Source: Roseburia hominis
Lineage (GTDB): Bacteria > Bacillota > Clostridia > Lachnospirales > Lachnospiraceae
Length of the DNA stretch: 64,000 bases
Direction of reading: 5' to 3'
NCBI GenBank assembly: GCA_021771815.1
Contig: JAETOE010000006.1
Span: forward strand, 1 to 64,000
The notes below the pieces were generated by a model that was not told where the DNA came from, searched no databases, and worked only from the letters and a program-made list of their open reading frames with translations. Position numbers and translations under genes: made by a program. Positions 29,971 to 40,141 of the stretch are shown in pieces. How positions within the stretch are numbered: position 1 is the stretch's first letter; each line of letters begins with the position of its first letter.

Positions 29971-30095
29971 AATCCGCAGACAAAGCCACAGATGTGTAGG
30001 CAATGTCAATGCGTCTTTAGCATAACATTTGCACGGTAAAGTGTCAATGCTTTGTAATTGGCTGTCTGCGAAATAAAGGATAACGAAGGGTAAAG

Positions 30096-30296
30096 ATGAA
30101 AGACGAGGAAGAAAAAGTGGAGCAGAAAGCAAAAAAGAAATTTGTGAGATATAAAGAAGGTGCAGAGTTATATTCCATGGGCATTGTGAAGTTTATGGAG
30201 CTGGCCAAAGAAGCTCATGCAACTTACAAAATAGGTAACATCGTGCTTGTAAATGTAGAAATTTTGGATCAATACATAGAGTGTTTCCGTGAATAG
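30096..30296 (+). CDS. xis: Excisionase-like protein
   Basis: 66-aa 'VRYKEGAELYSMGIVKFMELAKEAHATYKIGNIVLVNVEILDQYI' directly upstream of int. Confidence 0.75.
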   Translation: MKDEEEKVEQKAKKKFVRYKEGAELYSMGIVKFMELAKEAHATYKIGNIVLVNVEILDQYIECFRE

Positions 30297-30412
30297 ATAT
30301 TGCCATACGAAATGAAGCTCCAATTGGCTAGTTGACATCATGCCGAAAGAAAAATATAATAATGGTGACCTGTTAGGGAGCTTCATCCATGAAAGATGAG
30401 GTGACTGACTAG

Positions 30413-31660
30413 ATGGCAAAATCAAATTCGAAAAGCCGGAAAGATTCAAAAGGAAGAGTTCTTCACAAAGGAGAGTGTGAAAGAAAGAAATATAATGATT
30501 ACGTCTACCAATATTATGACATGAATCACCAGCGTAGAAGCCTTTATGCAAGCGATTTGATTCAACTTAGGAAAAAGGAAGCGTTGGTGCAGGTGGACAT
30601 ATTTGATGGAGTGGATACTTTTTCTGTAAAGAGTATGGAGTTTAATGATGCATTCGACAGATATATTGAACTGCAAAAGCCATACTTAAACATTGATACC
30701 TATAATACATATTGCGTTAGATATGACCTATATGTTAGAAATGGTTTTGGTACGCGGAAGATAGGGAGCATTAAGAACTCCGATGTCAAAAGTTTTTATA
30801 ATTCATTGATAACTGGAAAGGGGCTTAAAGTCAGTACAGTAAATAATGTAAATACATTGATACATCCTGTCTTTGCAATGCTTGTACAAGACCAACTTAT
30901 CAGAACGAATCCTTCTGATGGGGTTATGAAGAAGATAAGGACTGCCTTTAATGAAAGCCCGGTGAGAAAATGTGCCCTTGGGTTGGAACAGCAGCGTGAC
31001 TTTATAAGATATGTGGAGATGAATCCACGATGGAAAGAGTGGATTCCACTGATTATAGTGTTGCTGGGAACCGGTTGCCGCATCGGGGAAGCGTTGGCGC
31101 TACGCTGGGTTGATATTGATATGCAAAATCATCATGTCCATATTCGACATGCAGTCAAGTATAGAAAAAACCCGAAAACGGGACACTGTGAGATGCATAT
31201 TTCCGAACCCAAGACGGAAAATGGCGTCAGAAATATACCAATGATAGAGGATGTCTATAAGGCATTTGAGTTGCAAAAGCAATACCAGAAAAGGTATGAA
31301 AATGTAGTAGAAATAGATGGTTATACAGGTTTTATTTTCACTAATAAAGGGAAAAGGATTTATTTACCCACGTCTGTTTATAGAACCATAAATGATATAA
31401 GCAAGGAATATAATCAGCAGGAAGAGAGGGAGGCATTGCAAGAGGGAAGAACTCCCAATCTCTTACCTAACTTGGGGTGTCATAGTATGAGGCATACATT
31501 TTGTACAAGATTCTGTGAAAATGAATCAAACTTAAAAGTTGTTCAGGAAATAATGGGACACTCTAATATTGCAACAACAATGAATATATACGCGGAGGTG
31601 ATGGAAGAGAAGAAAAGGGAAGCGATGGATAATTTTGAGAAAAGCATGAAAATTATGTAA
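30413..31660 (+). CDS. int: Tyrosine integrase (Tn916-Int-like)
   Basis: 'LGTGCRIGEALALRW', 'HSMRHTFCTRFCENESNLKVVQEIMGHSNIATTMNIYAEV'. Confidence 0.93.
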   Translation: MAKSNSKSRKDSKGRVLHKGECERKKYNDYVYQYYDMNHQRRSLYASDLIQLRKKEALVQVDIFDGVDTFSVKSMEFNDAFDRYIELQKPYLNIDTYNTYCVRYDLYVRNGFGTRKIGSIKNSDVKSFYNSLITGKGLKVSTVNNVNTLIHPVFAMLVQDQLIRTNPSDGVMKKIRTAFNESPVRKCALGLEQQRDFIRYVEMNPRWKEWIPLIIVLLGTGCRIGEALALRWVDIDMQNHHVHIRHAVKYRKNPKTGHCEMHISEPKTENGVRNIPMIEDVYKAFELQKQYQKRYENVVEIDGYTGFIFTNKGKRIYLPTSVYRTINDISKEYNQQEEREALQEGRTPNLLPNLGCHSMRHTFCTRFCENESNLKVVQEIMGHSNIATTMNIYAEVMEEKKREAMDNFEKSMKIM

Positions 31661-31703
31661 TGGATAATGTCCGAATCTATAAGATGAAGCTTTTATATTA
31701 GAT

Positions 31704-31845
31704 TACATCAAAAGTACATCATATATTACCTCTTACATCAAGCATACATCATTTTTTTGTAAAGAGATGTAGAAAAATGTAGTGTTTGAAACAGCGAGTA
31801 CATAAGGAAATGTAGCGGCTTGTAATGATGCGTAGAGAGATGTAA
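31704..31845. promoter_or_regulatory. Candidate integrase arm-type site cluster at ICE1 right end
   Basis: TACATCA at 31704, 31715, 31734, 31745; inverted (G/A)ATGTA at 31766, 31776, 31809, 31839. Confidence 0.5.
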
Positions 31846-31940
31846 AGATCACAATAAAGTTTGCAAGAAGTTTTTTTATGACATAAAATGAAGGCAGACT
31901 TTATGATATATATATCTATGAAAACAGGCGGAGGTTATGT

Positions 31941-32972
31941 ATGAAATATCCAAAATATCTGTCAGAGAATGGGACGATCGGCTTTGTCGCGCCGTCGTTT
32001 GGCTGCAATACGGAGCCATACCGATCGTCGTTTGTAAACGCACAAAAGAAGTTTAAAGAACTTGGACATGCGCTGGATCTGGGACCCAACTGCTACGAGG
32101 GCAGGGGAATTGGAATCAGCAACACACCGCAGGCATGCGGGAAGGAATTGACGGACTACTATTGCAGCGGCAAGAATGATGTACTGATCTCCTGCGGCGG
32201 CGGGGAACTGATGTGTGAAATACTGGAATATATGGATTTTGATAAAATACGGGCAGCGGAGCCGAAGTGGTACATGGGCTATTCCGATAATACGAATATG
32301 ACGTTCCTGCTCACAACGCTCTGCGATACGGCGTCTATTTACGGACCGTGCGCAGGAGCATTCGGCATGGAACCGTGGCACGAAAGTATTTGGGATGCTT
32401 ATGAACTGCTGCGGGGGAAGAAGGATACCATGCGCGGTTATAAGCTGTGGGAGAAAGAGAGTCTGAAATCCGAGGAGCAGCCGCTTGCGCCCTATCATGT
32501 TACGGAAGAGCGCAAGCTTCGTATTTTCCAAGCGGGGGACAGCGCGCAGGTCCGGTTGGACGGACGTTTGATCGGCGGCTGTATGGATTGCCTTGTGAAT
32601 CTTCTCGGAACGAAATATGATAAAGTGGCAGAGTTTGCGGAACAATACAAAGAGGACGGGCTGATCTGGTTTCTGGAATCCTGTGATCTGAACGTGATGG
32701 CAATCCGCCGTGCAGTCTGGCAAATGAAAAACGCAGGGTGGTTCTCCTATGTAAAAGGATTTCTAATCGGAAGACCCGCGGTATATGGTCAGGAGCTGAT
32801 GGGACTGGATCAGTACCATGCCGTATGCGATCTGTTGGAAGAACTTCACGTACCGATTATCATGGATGTGGATATCGGCCACCTTGCACCGATGATGCCT
32901 CTCGTGTGCGGAAGCTATGCAGCGGTGCAGGTGAGCGGAAATGATATTTCTGTTGAAATGAAGTGTCTATAA
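31941..32972 (+). CDS. S66-family LD-carboxypeptidase / MccF-like
   Basis: 'GTIGFVAPSFG', 'LISCGGGELMCEIL', 'WYMGYSDNTNMTFLLTT', 'DVDIGHLAPMMPL'. Confidence 0.85.
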   Translation: MKYPKYLSENGTIGFVAPSFGCNTEPYRSSFVNAQKKFKELGHALDLGPNCYEGRGIGISNTPQACGKELTDYYCSGKNDVLISCGGGELMCEILEYMDFDKIRAAEPKWYMGYSDNTNMTFLLTTLCDTASIYGPCAGAFGMEPWHESIWDAYELLRGKKDTMRGYKLWEKESLKSEEQPLAPYHVTEERKLRIFQAGDSAQVRLDGRLIGGCMDCLVNLLGTKYDKVAEFAEQYKEDGLIWFLESCDLNVMAIRRAVWQMKNAGWFSYVKGFLIGRPAVYGQELMGLDQYHAVCDLLEELHVPIIMDVDIGHLAPMMPLVCGSYAAVQVSGNDISVEMKCL

Positions 32973-33686
32973 GACGATATTTACATTTTTCCCGATGCCG
33001 TTGTTGAGTAACGCATTGAGATCGGCATTGCTTCCGGCAGCGAAAGCGGCAGCCGTGACGCTGCCTGTAGCAGCGGAAGCGGAGGTACTGTCTGTCTTAG
33101 CAGCGGAAGCAGAAGAGCTTGTGGCAGGGGTGGTAACCCCCTGGAACTTCTGCTGTGCGGCGGCAGCATCCAAAACCTCACTGCGTCTCGCAAGACGTTT
33201 TGCGTAGGCGGTGGTGCGCTGCATATATTCGGAATCTTTTGAGAAAAGCTTCTTGAACTTTGAGAGGTCGGCGCTGTTTAACAGTGTTTCCCTGCCGGTC
33301 AGCGTGCCGTCGCCGTTTACCGTAATTCCAATCTTATCCAGTTCCTTTGAATATTCTTTTGTGATATTCTTTAATTGCTTCGCACTGCGCTCTAACGAGT
33401 GGTCAGGGGAATCAGAAGCAGAAGACAGCATATTGTTGTAAGTCTGGATATACGCGGTAACGCCGTTGCGGATGCTGGTGTCGTGATCTTCGTTAAACTC
33501 GAAAGAACCTAACTTCTTAAGCGCTTTGCGCAGAGCACGGCTGTCGGCGAGCGTAAGTTCCGTGTTATTCATTTCGTGCCGCTTGGAAGCGGTGCGGGCA
33601 TTCCGGTTCGACTGATAGAAATTGCGCAGATAATAATTGGAGCTTAACGTCGTTCCGGTTCCGATATAAATTTCCCTGGATGCCAT
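32967..33686 (-). CDS. Conserved hypothetical protein
   Basis: Intact ORF; RBS AAGGAGG on the minus strand. Confidence 0.6.
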   Translation of the reverse strand: MASREIYIGTGTTLSSNYYLRNFYQSNRNARTASKRHEMNNTELTLADSRALRKALKKLGSFEFNEDHDTSIRNGVTAYIQTYNNMLSSASDSPDHSLERSAKQLKNITKEYSKELDKIGITVNGDGTLTGRETLLNSADLSKFKKLFSKDSEYMQRTTAYAKRLARRSEVLDAAAAQQKFQGVTTPATSSSASAAKTDSTSASAATGSVTAAAFAAGSNADLNALLNNGIGKNVNIVL

Positions 33687-33803
33687 AACCATTCCTCCTT
33701 GAATAGTTTCTCTTATATGTTTCGGCGAGAACGCCCATATAATTAACCATAGAAAAGAAAAATTACATATGCTATAATCGCGTTATAAAGGAGGAGAACG
33801 AAT

Positions 33804-34268
33804 ATGGAAGCAATAGTATGGATTGCCTTGATTATTATTTTTGCAGTAGTAGAGATTCTGACTGTAGGTCTGACATCGATTTGGTTTGCGGGCGGTGCAT
33901 TGGCGGCGCTGATCTGCTGTCTGTTCGGCATGGGTCCGGTCGGACAGTTCATCGTGTTCGTGGCAGTGTCTGTGATTTTAGTGTGCTTTACAAGACCGTG
34001 GGCGCTTAAGTATTTTAAGCCGCATCTGACAAAGACAAATTATGAGCAGGCGATTGATGAGAATGTGTGCCTGACAGAGACGGTCGATAATCTGAAGGGA
34101 ACAGGTACTGCAGTATATAAAGGACAGGAATGGACGGCAAGAGCTTACGAGGACGGTAAGCGGTTCGAGGCAGGAACCATTGTGAGAGTTAAAGAAATCC
34201 GCGGTGTGACGATGTATGTGGTGGAGAGTGCTCTCATGCCGCATATGCAGAGCGAGGCAGGGAAATGA
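33804..34268 (+). CDS. NfeD-like membrane protein
   Basis: TM helices plus OB-like 'GTGTAVYKGQEWTARAYEDGKRFEAGTIVRVKEIRGVTMYV'. Confidence 0.8.
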   Translation: MEAIVWIALIIIFAVVEILTVGLTSIWFAGGALAALICCLFGMGPVGQFIVFVAVSVILVCFTRPWALKYFKPHLTKTNYEQAIDENVCLTETVDNLKGTGTAVYKGQEWTARAYEDGKRFEAGTIVRVKEIRGVTMYVVESALMPHMQSEAGK

Positions 34269-35116
34269 AATTAGGAATGGTTTTTGAGGGAGGGGCAAAC
34301 CGGACGGTCTTCTCCTGTGGAGTGATGGACGTTTTTTTGGAAGAGGGCATCATGCCGGATTATTTTATCGGCGTGTCGGCAGGAATCGCCTACGGCGTGT
34401 CCTATCTGGCAGGGCAGAAGGGCAGAAATCTCGAAGTCATTGAGAATTATATTGCGGATAAGCGGTACATGGGTGTGCGTTATCTTTTCAATAAAAAGGA
34501 GAAAGCATATTACAATACTAAGTTTGTATTCGACGAGGTGCCGAATGAACTGATTCCCTTTGACTACGCCGCTTTTGAGCGTTATCCGGGAAAGGTGGAG
34601 GCGGCGGTGACGAATATCCACACCGGAACGGCGGAGTATGTGGAAGTGCCGCGCGGCAGAGACATGCGTGACGTCCTTGTGGCGAGCTGTTCGCTTCCGG
34701 TGCTGTTTCCGCCGGTGAAGCTCGGCAGGCATTACTACCTGGACGGCGGAATCGCAGATTCGATTCCGTATGAACATGCATTTGGGGAAGGCTGTGACAA
34801 GCTGCTTGTAGTGCTGACAAGGGAGCGCGGGTATGTCAAGACGGCGGAGCGTGCGGTAAAGATTACAAACAGCCTTTACCGGAAATACCCGAAAGTCGTA
34901 GAGGCGCTTGAAACACGGCCCGAACGCTACAACGCCTGCATGGAACAGTTAAGGGAACTGGAAACCCAGGGGAAAGTATTTGTCATTGCCCCGGAAGATA
35001 TGTATGGTGTGGGAAGGACGGAGACGGACACGATCAAGCTGCGGAGACTTTATGATGAGGGCTGCCGCATTGCAGAAGAGCAGATGGGCGTACTGCGGGA
35101 ATATCTTGCGCGATGA
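34265..35116 (+). CDS. Patatin-like phospholipase family protein
   Basis: 'GMVFEGGANRTVFSCGVMD', 'IGVSAGIAYG', 'LDGGIADSIP'. Confidence 0.88.
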   Translation: MKLGMVFEGGANRTVFSCGVMDVFLEEGIMPDYFIGVSAGIAYGVSYLAGQKGRNLEVIENYIADKRYMGVRYLFNKKEKAYYNTKFVFDEVPNELIPFDYAAFERYPGKVEAAVTNIHTGTAEYVEVPRGRDMRDVLVASCSLPVLFPPVKLGRHYYLDGGIADSIPYEHAFGEGCDKLLVVLTRERGYVKTAERAVKITNSLYRKYPKVVEALETRPERYNACMEQLRELETQGKVFVIAPEDMYGVGRTETDTIKLRRLYDEGCRIAEEQMGVLREYLAR

Positions 35117-35140
35117 TTTGACGGAAGGATGGATTTACGG

Positions 35141-36076
35141 ATGAAAATAGTGTTTTTGGACGCAAAGACGATTGGAGAGGATATCGATCTCTCGGGATAT
35201 GAAGCGCTTGGAGAAGTCGTAAAATACGGATTTTCAACACCGCAGGAGGCAAGGCAGCGCACGAAGGACGCGGATGTTGTCATTATCAATAAGGTAGTGA
35301 TCGATGAGACTTCCATTGGCGAAGCAGAACATTTGAGGCTCGTGTGCGTGACGGCGACCGGAACGAATAATCTGGACAAGGAGTACCTAAAAGAGCGGGG
35401 GATTGCATGGAGAAATGTCGCGGGGTATTCGACGGAGACGGTGGCGCAGCACACGTTTGCACTGCTGTTCTATCTGCTCGAGAAGCTTCGTTATTACGAT
35501 GATTATGTGAAGACAGAGAGGTATGTCGGTGACGTCACTTTCACGCATTTTGCGGAGGCGTTTCATGAGCTTTCCGGTATGACATGGGGAATTATCGGTC
35601 TGGGGACGATCGGACGAAGAGTGGCGGATATCGCCGGAATGTTCGGATGCCGTGTGATTTACTATTCGACCTCCGGCGCGCATGACGAGCCGGGGTATAC
35701 GCGTGTGGATTTTGACACGCTGTTGGCGGAGTCGGACATTGTGTCGGTACATGCGCCGCTGGATGAGAATACCAGGGATCTGATGGATGCCAGGGCTTTT
35801 GCAAAGATGAAATCCACGGCAAGTTTCTTAAATCTCGGCAGAGGACCGATCGTCGTAGAACAGGATCTTGCAGACGCACTTTTAAATCACGAGATTGGCG
35901 CGGCGGGACTGGATGTACTCGCGGCGGAGCCGATGCGCGAGGATAACCCGCTGCGGCAGATCAAGGACAGCAGCCGCCTGATTATTACGCCGCATATCGC
36001 GTGGGCGAGCGTAGAGGCGCGCACAAGGCTGATGAGAATTATCGAGGGACAGATTCGGGAATTTTTTGGAATGTAG
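35141..36076 (+). CDS. D-isomer 2-hydroxyacid dehydrogenase
   Basis: 'GIIGLGTIGRRVADIAGMFG', 'NLGRGPIVVEQDLADAL'. Confidence 0.9.
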   Translation: MKIVFLDAKTIGEDIDLSGYEALGEVVKYGFSTPQEARQRTKDADVVIINKVVIDETSIGEAEHLRLVCVTATGTNNLDKEYLKERGIAWRNVAGYSTETVAQHTFALLFYLLEKLRYYDDYVKTERYVGDVTFTHFAEAFHELSGMTWGIIGLGTIGRRVADIAGMFGCRVIYYSTSGAHDEPGYTRVDFDTLLAESDIVSVHAPLDENTRDLMDARAFAKMKSTASFLNLGRGPIVVEQDLADALLNHEIGAAGLDVLAAEPMREDNPLRQIKDSSRLIITPHIAWASVEARTRLMRIIEGQIREFFGM

Positions 36077-36170
36077 TAGGAAAGGCAGCGGACGCGGCGC
36101 GGGAAGATGGAGAACCGGAGAGGAGCCGGAGGACAGTAGGAAAGCGAAAAACCACGGTGCAGCGGACGTC

Positions 36171-37136
36171 TCAACTTGGGATTGAGACGTCAAGACCACT
36201 GTGAAAAGAGAGGTTTTGGTAATCCTTCATAAAATTATGGAGAAGCTTTCTCTGTAGCGGCGTGTCCTGCGCAGTGTGAAGCAGTGTGTCAAGCTTTTCC
36301 ATCTGTATGAGATAGCGTTCCTGCGCGGCGTCATACAGTTCGAAGAAGCTCGCCTGCGAAGTGAGCGAGGAGTTCCAGGGGTTTGTCCATACAGCGTGCC
36401 GTAGATTGAAGGGATCTGTCCGGAAAAAGAGCGTGTCGCTCGGAATTAATGGAGAAAACAGAGGATAACCAAGGAAGTGTTTTTCCGCAAAGCGGAAGAG
36501 CACTTTTTTTTGTCCCGAATCGTCGTGGAGCATCCACATACCCAGACGGATCGAAAAAATGCCTGCATGCATGGTGCTCTTTCGAATGCGCAGTGTCGGA
36601 AATGCATAGTGATAGGCGTCGTAGAGCAGCCGGGCAACCACTTTTTTCTGGCGGCGTGTCAGTGCTATGGTACTGGCAGCGTGAAACTGGCAGGGTTTTC
36701 TGTGAAGTTTCAGGTCTAAGAGCGCGGTGTCGATATCCGTTTCCAGATAGGCATGCCGCCAGAAATAGTCCTTTTTTGGCCCGCTGTAGTGGGTCGCCGC
36801 ATAGACATAAGGATGGCATGCGGTGTCAAGAAGATAGTGTCCGAGAAATCCGGTCAGATAAGCTTCCGCAATACTGCGGTCGGTGCTGTCTGTGATCCGG
36901 CAGCAGCTTTCGATCAGACCGAGGAAAAATGCGCCCGTTTCCTGTGTATGCGCAATGGAGCCTAAATTTGACTTATATAGAGCATAGGACGGAAGGTAGA
37001 AGAAGAACAGATCCGGTCCCTGAAGCCCCAGCGCATAAGCGGCGCGGTTATGGTAAATATTTCTTTTCTGTGGATTGCATTTCAGTTTACGATAAGTTTC
37101 CCGTCCGAAGATATAGTGTGTAGCAAAGCCTGGCAT
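36171..37136 (-). CDS. Zinc-dependent phospholipase C-like protein
   Basis: 'MPGFATHYIFG', 'AYALGLQGPDLFFF', 'GFLGHYLLDTACHPYVY'. Confidence 0.75.
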   Translation of the reverse strand: MPGFATHYIFGRETYRKLKCNPQKRNIYHNRAAYALGLQGPDLFFFYLPSYALYKSNLGSIAHTQETGAFFLGLIESCCRITDSTDRSIAEAYLTGFLGHYLLDTACHPYVYAATHYSGPKKDYFWRHAYLETDIDTALLDLKLHRKPCQFHAASTIALTRRQKKVVARLLYDAYHYAFPTLRIRKSTMHAGIFSIRLGMWMLHDDSGQKKVLFRFAEKHFLGYPLFSPLIPSDTLFFRTDPFNLRHAVWTNPWNSSLTSQASFFELYDAAQERYLIQMEKLDTLLHTAQDTPLQRKLLHNFMKDYQNLSFHSGLDVSIPS

Positions 37137-37467
37137 GAGGAAATTCCCCCTTTCGTATAGTTAGAGTATACCCGCTTTTGGAAGGGGTGTTAAGAAGAGG
37201 AGGTAAGAATTAAGAAAAAAGTAATAAAACATATAGTGGATTTTTAGAAAATGGCACATGACGCCATCATGTAGTAATAAAGACCATATAATATAGTACT
37301 CGGATATGCAAAACGGAGCAGGTGTCGCTAAATGAAAGACAAAATGACAAAATTGTATATTGACGGGCAACACCGCGATTGTATTGCATATGTAAAAAGA
37401 GAGAAAACTTTTCTATACTTCTATTCAAAGAAAGTCGGAGTATACGGGGAAAACGGAGGATTAAGAG

Positions 37468-38865
37468 ATGGCAAATTTAGCACAGACAGTAGAGAGAAAA
37501 GCATTTGGCGCGGCAGTGGATGTGGCATTAAAGAGATTGAATAAGGATCGCGAAAAAGGACTTCTGCAGATCGTGGATCTCACGGAGAAATTTATGGGGG
37601 ATAATTTCCGCAAGGAGTCTTACGAGGGTGCAAGAAAGATGATTCAGGACCCGGGCAATAAATGGATGCATTATGTGAATCGGCTTCTTGACGAGACGGA
37701 TCCGCATGTTGCCAGGATGACGGCATTAAACCTGGGCTTTCAGGCGGCATTTTTGGGAACAAAGACGATTCGTAAGATGAGAGAGGTACATAACTGTAAT
37801 ATCCCATGGCTGATTCTGATGGATCCGACCAGTGCCTGCAATCTGCACTGCACCGGATGCTGGGCGGCAGAGTACGGTCACAAGCTGAATCTGTCATTTG
37901 AGGAGCTTGACAGTATCGTTACGCAGGGCAAGGAGCTTGGCATTTACTTCTATATGATGACGGGCGGAGAACCGTTGGTGCGTAAGGCGGATATCATTAA
38001 GCTCTGCGAGAAACACAACGAGTGCGCATTCCACTGTTACACGAACGGTACGCTAGTCGATCAGGCATTTTGCGATGAGATGAAGCGCGTCGGCAACCTG
38101 TCACTGTCAATCAGTCTGGAGGGATTTGAGGACGCGAATGATTTCAGACGCGGCGAGGGCGTTTATAATAAAGTTATCCAGACGATGGATTTGCTGCATG
38201 AAAACGGATTGATTTTTGGTAACAGCGTATGCTATACTCGTAAAAACATGGATGCCGTTACGTCAGATGAGTTCTTTGACCTTCTGATCGAGCATGGAAG
38301 CCGTTTTGCATGGTATTTTCATCTGATGCCGGTGGGAATGAACGCTACGCCGGAGCTGATGCCGACCAGTGAACAGAGAGAACACATTTATCACCGGATT
38401 CGAGAGGTGCGCGGTTTTACGGGAGGCAAGGAGATTTTTGTCATGGATTTCCAGAATGACGGCGAGTTCGTCGGAGGCTGTATCGCGGGAGGAAGAAACT
38501 ACTGCCATATCAACCCGAAGGGAGATGTGGAGCCATGTGTATTCGTCCACTATTCAGGGGCGAACATCCGCGAGAAATCACTGCTGGAGTGTTTAAAACA
38601 GCCGCTTTTTATGGCCTACAGGGACGGACAGCCGTTCAACGAGAATATGTTAAGACCTTGTCCGATGCTTGAGAACCCGGAGATTCTTCAGAGGATGGTG
38701 CAGGAGACCGGAGCGCACTCAACGGATGTAGAGGAGGCGGAGCCGGTAGAGCATCTGTGCGGCAAATGCATGGAATATGCCTGCGAGTGGAAGGAGACGG
38801 CAGATAAGCTCTGGAGCGAGCATCCATACCAGCAGAAGGGATATACGAACTTTAAAAAGAAATAA
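37468..38865 (+). CDS. Radical SAM protein
   Basis: 'DPTSACNLHCTGCWAAEYG' CxxxCxxC; C-terminal Cys-rich region. Confidence 0.9.
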   Translation: MANLAQTVERKAFGAAVDVALKRLNKDREKGLLQIVDLTEKFMGDNFRKESYEGARKMIQDPGNKWMHYVNRLLDETDPHVARMTALNLGFQAAFLGTKTIRKMREVHNCNIPWLILMDPTSACNLHCTGCWAAEYGHKLNLSFEELDSIVTQGKELGIYFYMMTGGEPLVRKADIIKLCEKHNECAFHCYTNGTLVDQAFCDEMKRVGNLSLSISLEGFEDANDFRRGEGVYNKVIQTMDLLHENGLIFGNSVCYTRKNMDAVTSDEFFDLLIEHGSRFAWYFHLMPVGMNATPELMPTSEQREHIYHRIREVRGFTGGKEIFVMDFQNDGEFVGGCIAGGRNYCHINPKGDVEPCVFVHYSGANIREKSLLECLKQPLFMAYRDGQPFNENMLRPCPMLENPEILQRMVQETGAHSTDVEEAEPVEHLCGKCMEYACEWKETADKLWSEHPYQQKGYTNFKKK

Positions 38866-38874
38866 GAGGCGATT

Positions 38875-39891
38875 GTGATTAACAAAACGAAGAAGCAGAT
38901 TTTAAAGTGGATTTTTGTGCTTGCGATCATCGGAATTATCATTTACACATTCCGTGATTCGGCAGGACCGATTTTAGAACAACTGAAACAGACAACACCC
39001 ACCGTCATTGCAGGGATCTGTGCAATGACGGTGATCTATCACGTGATTGAAGGACTGATTACGACGCTGCTCGCAAAGCAGTATCAACCGGAATTTACGG
39101 TCGGGATGGGAATTACGAATGCGTTTTTCTGTTCATTCTACCGTGTGGCGACGCTCGGGAGCGGCGCGGGGATCGCCGCTATCGTATATCTGGGGGATCA
39201 CGGTGTGCAGTACTCGGAGAGTTTTGGTATGTATATGCTTCAGTACGCGTTTCATAAGATCAGTATTGCGATCTTTTCGATGGTTCTGTTTGTCGTAAAC
39301 TGGAGTTATATGTGTGAGCATTTCGGGGAATATATGTGGCTGCTTGCGGCGGGATATGCGGTAACGCTTTTGATTACAGTTTTTCTGATCCTGTTTAGCT
39401 GCTCGGCGCAGTTTCACCGGGTACTTTTTGTGATACTTGATTTTGTGAATAGAAAATGCAGGGGGCGGTTAACGTCGTCGATTAGGATGCTTCGGGAGCA
39501 GTGCCGGATGCTGGAGGAAGCCTCTAAGCATCTGCTTCGGGAAAAGCGTCTTGTTGCAGGCACAGTTCTTTTGAATCTGCTGAAGTTCTGCTTCTGGTAT
39601 GCAATGCCGTATCTGATGTTTGGCAGCATGACGGACGTGACAGTGTCACAGATCATGGCGGTCACGTCTCTGGCTGTGATGCTTGCGGCGGTGCTTCCGG
39701 CGCCTGCGGGGATCGGTTCGACAGAATTCGTCTTCACGTCGCTCTTTTCCGGTATTGCGGGAATGGGGCTTGCGGGTTCCGCCTCCCTGCTCTACCGTTT
39801 CGGCACTTTCGTTTTCCCGTTTCTGGTGGGAGCCGTTGTTGTGGTTGCAAGGAGAATTCACAAGAAACAGACAGGCTATGTCAGCGCGTAG
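38875..39891 (+). CDS. Lysylphosphatidylglycerol synthase TM-domain family protein
   Basis: Multi-TM, 'LPAPAGIGSTEFVFTSLFSG'; GTG start. Confidence 0.8.
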   Translation: MINKTKKQILKWIFVLAIIGIIIYTFRDSAGPILEQLKQTTPTVIAGICAMTVIYHVIEGLITTLLAKQYQPEFTVGMGITNAFFCSFYRVATLGSGAGIAAIVYLGDHGVQYSESFGMYMLQYAFHKISIAIFSMVLFVVNWSYMCEHFGEYMWLLAAGYAVTLLITVFLILFSCSAQFHRVLFVILDFVNRKCRGRLTSSIRMLREQCRMLEEASKHLLREKRLVAGTVLLNLLKFCFWYAMPYLMFGSMTDVTVSQIMAVTSLAVMLAAVLPAPAGIGSTEFVFTSLFSGIAGMGLAGSASLLYRFGTFVFPFLVGAVVVVARRIHKKQTGYVSA

Positions 39892-39908
39892 AATAAGTGA
39901 TGGCTTAT

Positions 39909-39970
39909 ACTGCCCTCTTTCCGGTAGGCAAGTGAATGAGAAGCTTGCCTGCCAGGAAGGGGGCTTTTTG
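39909..39970 (+). terminator. Strong intrinsic terminator
   Basis: GCCCTCTTTCC...GGCAAG/CTTGCC...GGAAGGGGGCTTTTT. Confidence 0.8.
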
Positions 39971-40141
39971 ATTTCCTTTAAGAAAACCCTAAAAATGTGA
40001 TAGGTACAAGAAAGCCCTAAAATAAGGCGAATGAGGTTGAAAAGCCTTGAATTTAGGGCATTTGCGAATACATTGTAAGATGGTTTTGATAGATGAAAAA
40101 TTGAGAAAAATAAGTGAGATTAGTAACGTGCTAGTAACAAT

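Larger units (their letters stand above)
1..31900. mobile_element. ICE1, right part: T4SS/VirD4-type integrative conjugative element with Xis and tyrosine integrase at its right end; exact ends not determined
   Basis: Contiguous VirD4, VirB6-like, PrgI-like, VirB4, C39 peptidase, TopIII and ArdC genes, then xis and int; flanked on the right by housekeeping genes. Confidence 0.85.

Noticed and set aside
36153-36202. Long hairpin GACGTCTCAA...TTGAGACGTC between convergent genes
   Set aside because: Probably an ordinary bidirectional transcription end/intergenic hairpin in chromosomal DNA; not related to the ICE2 GACGTC palindrome.
37332-37544. 70-aa ORF before the radical SAM gene
   Set aside because: Overlaps the well supported radical SAM start region out of frame; no support beyond an open frame.
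31941-39891. Chromosomal segment searched for accessory systems
   Set aside because: Contains ordinary housekeeping/envelope genes (S66 peptidase, NfeD-like, patatin, 2-hydroxyacid dehydrogenase, radical SAM, LPG synthase-like); nothing unexplained of note.
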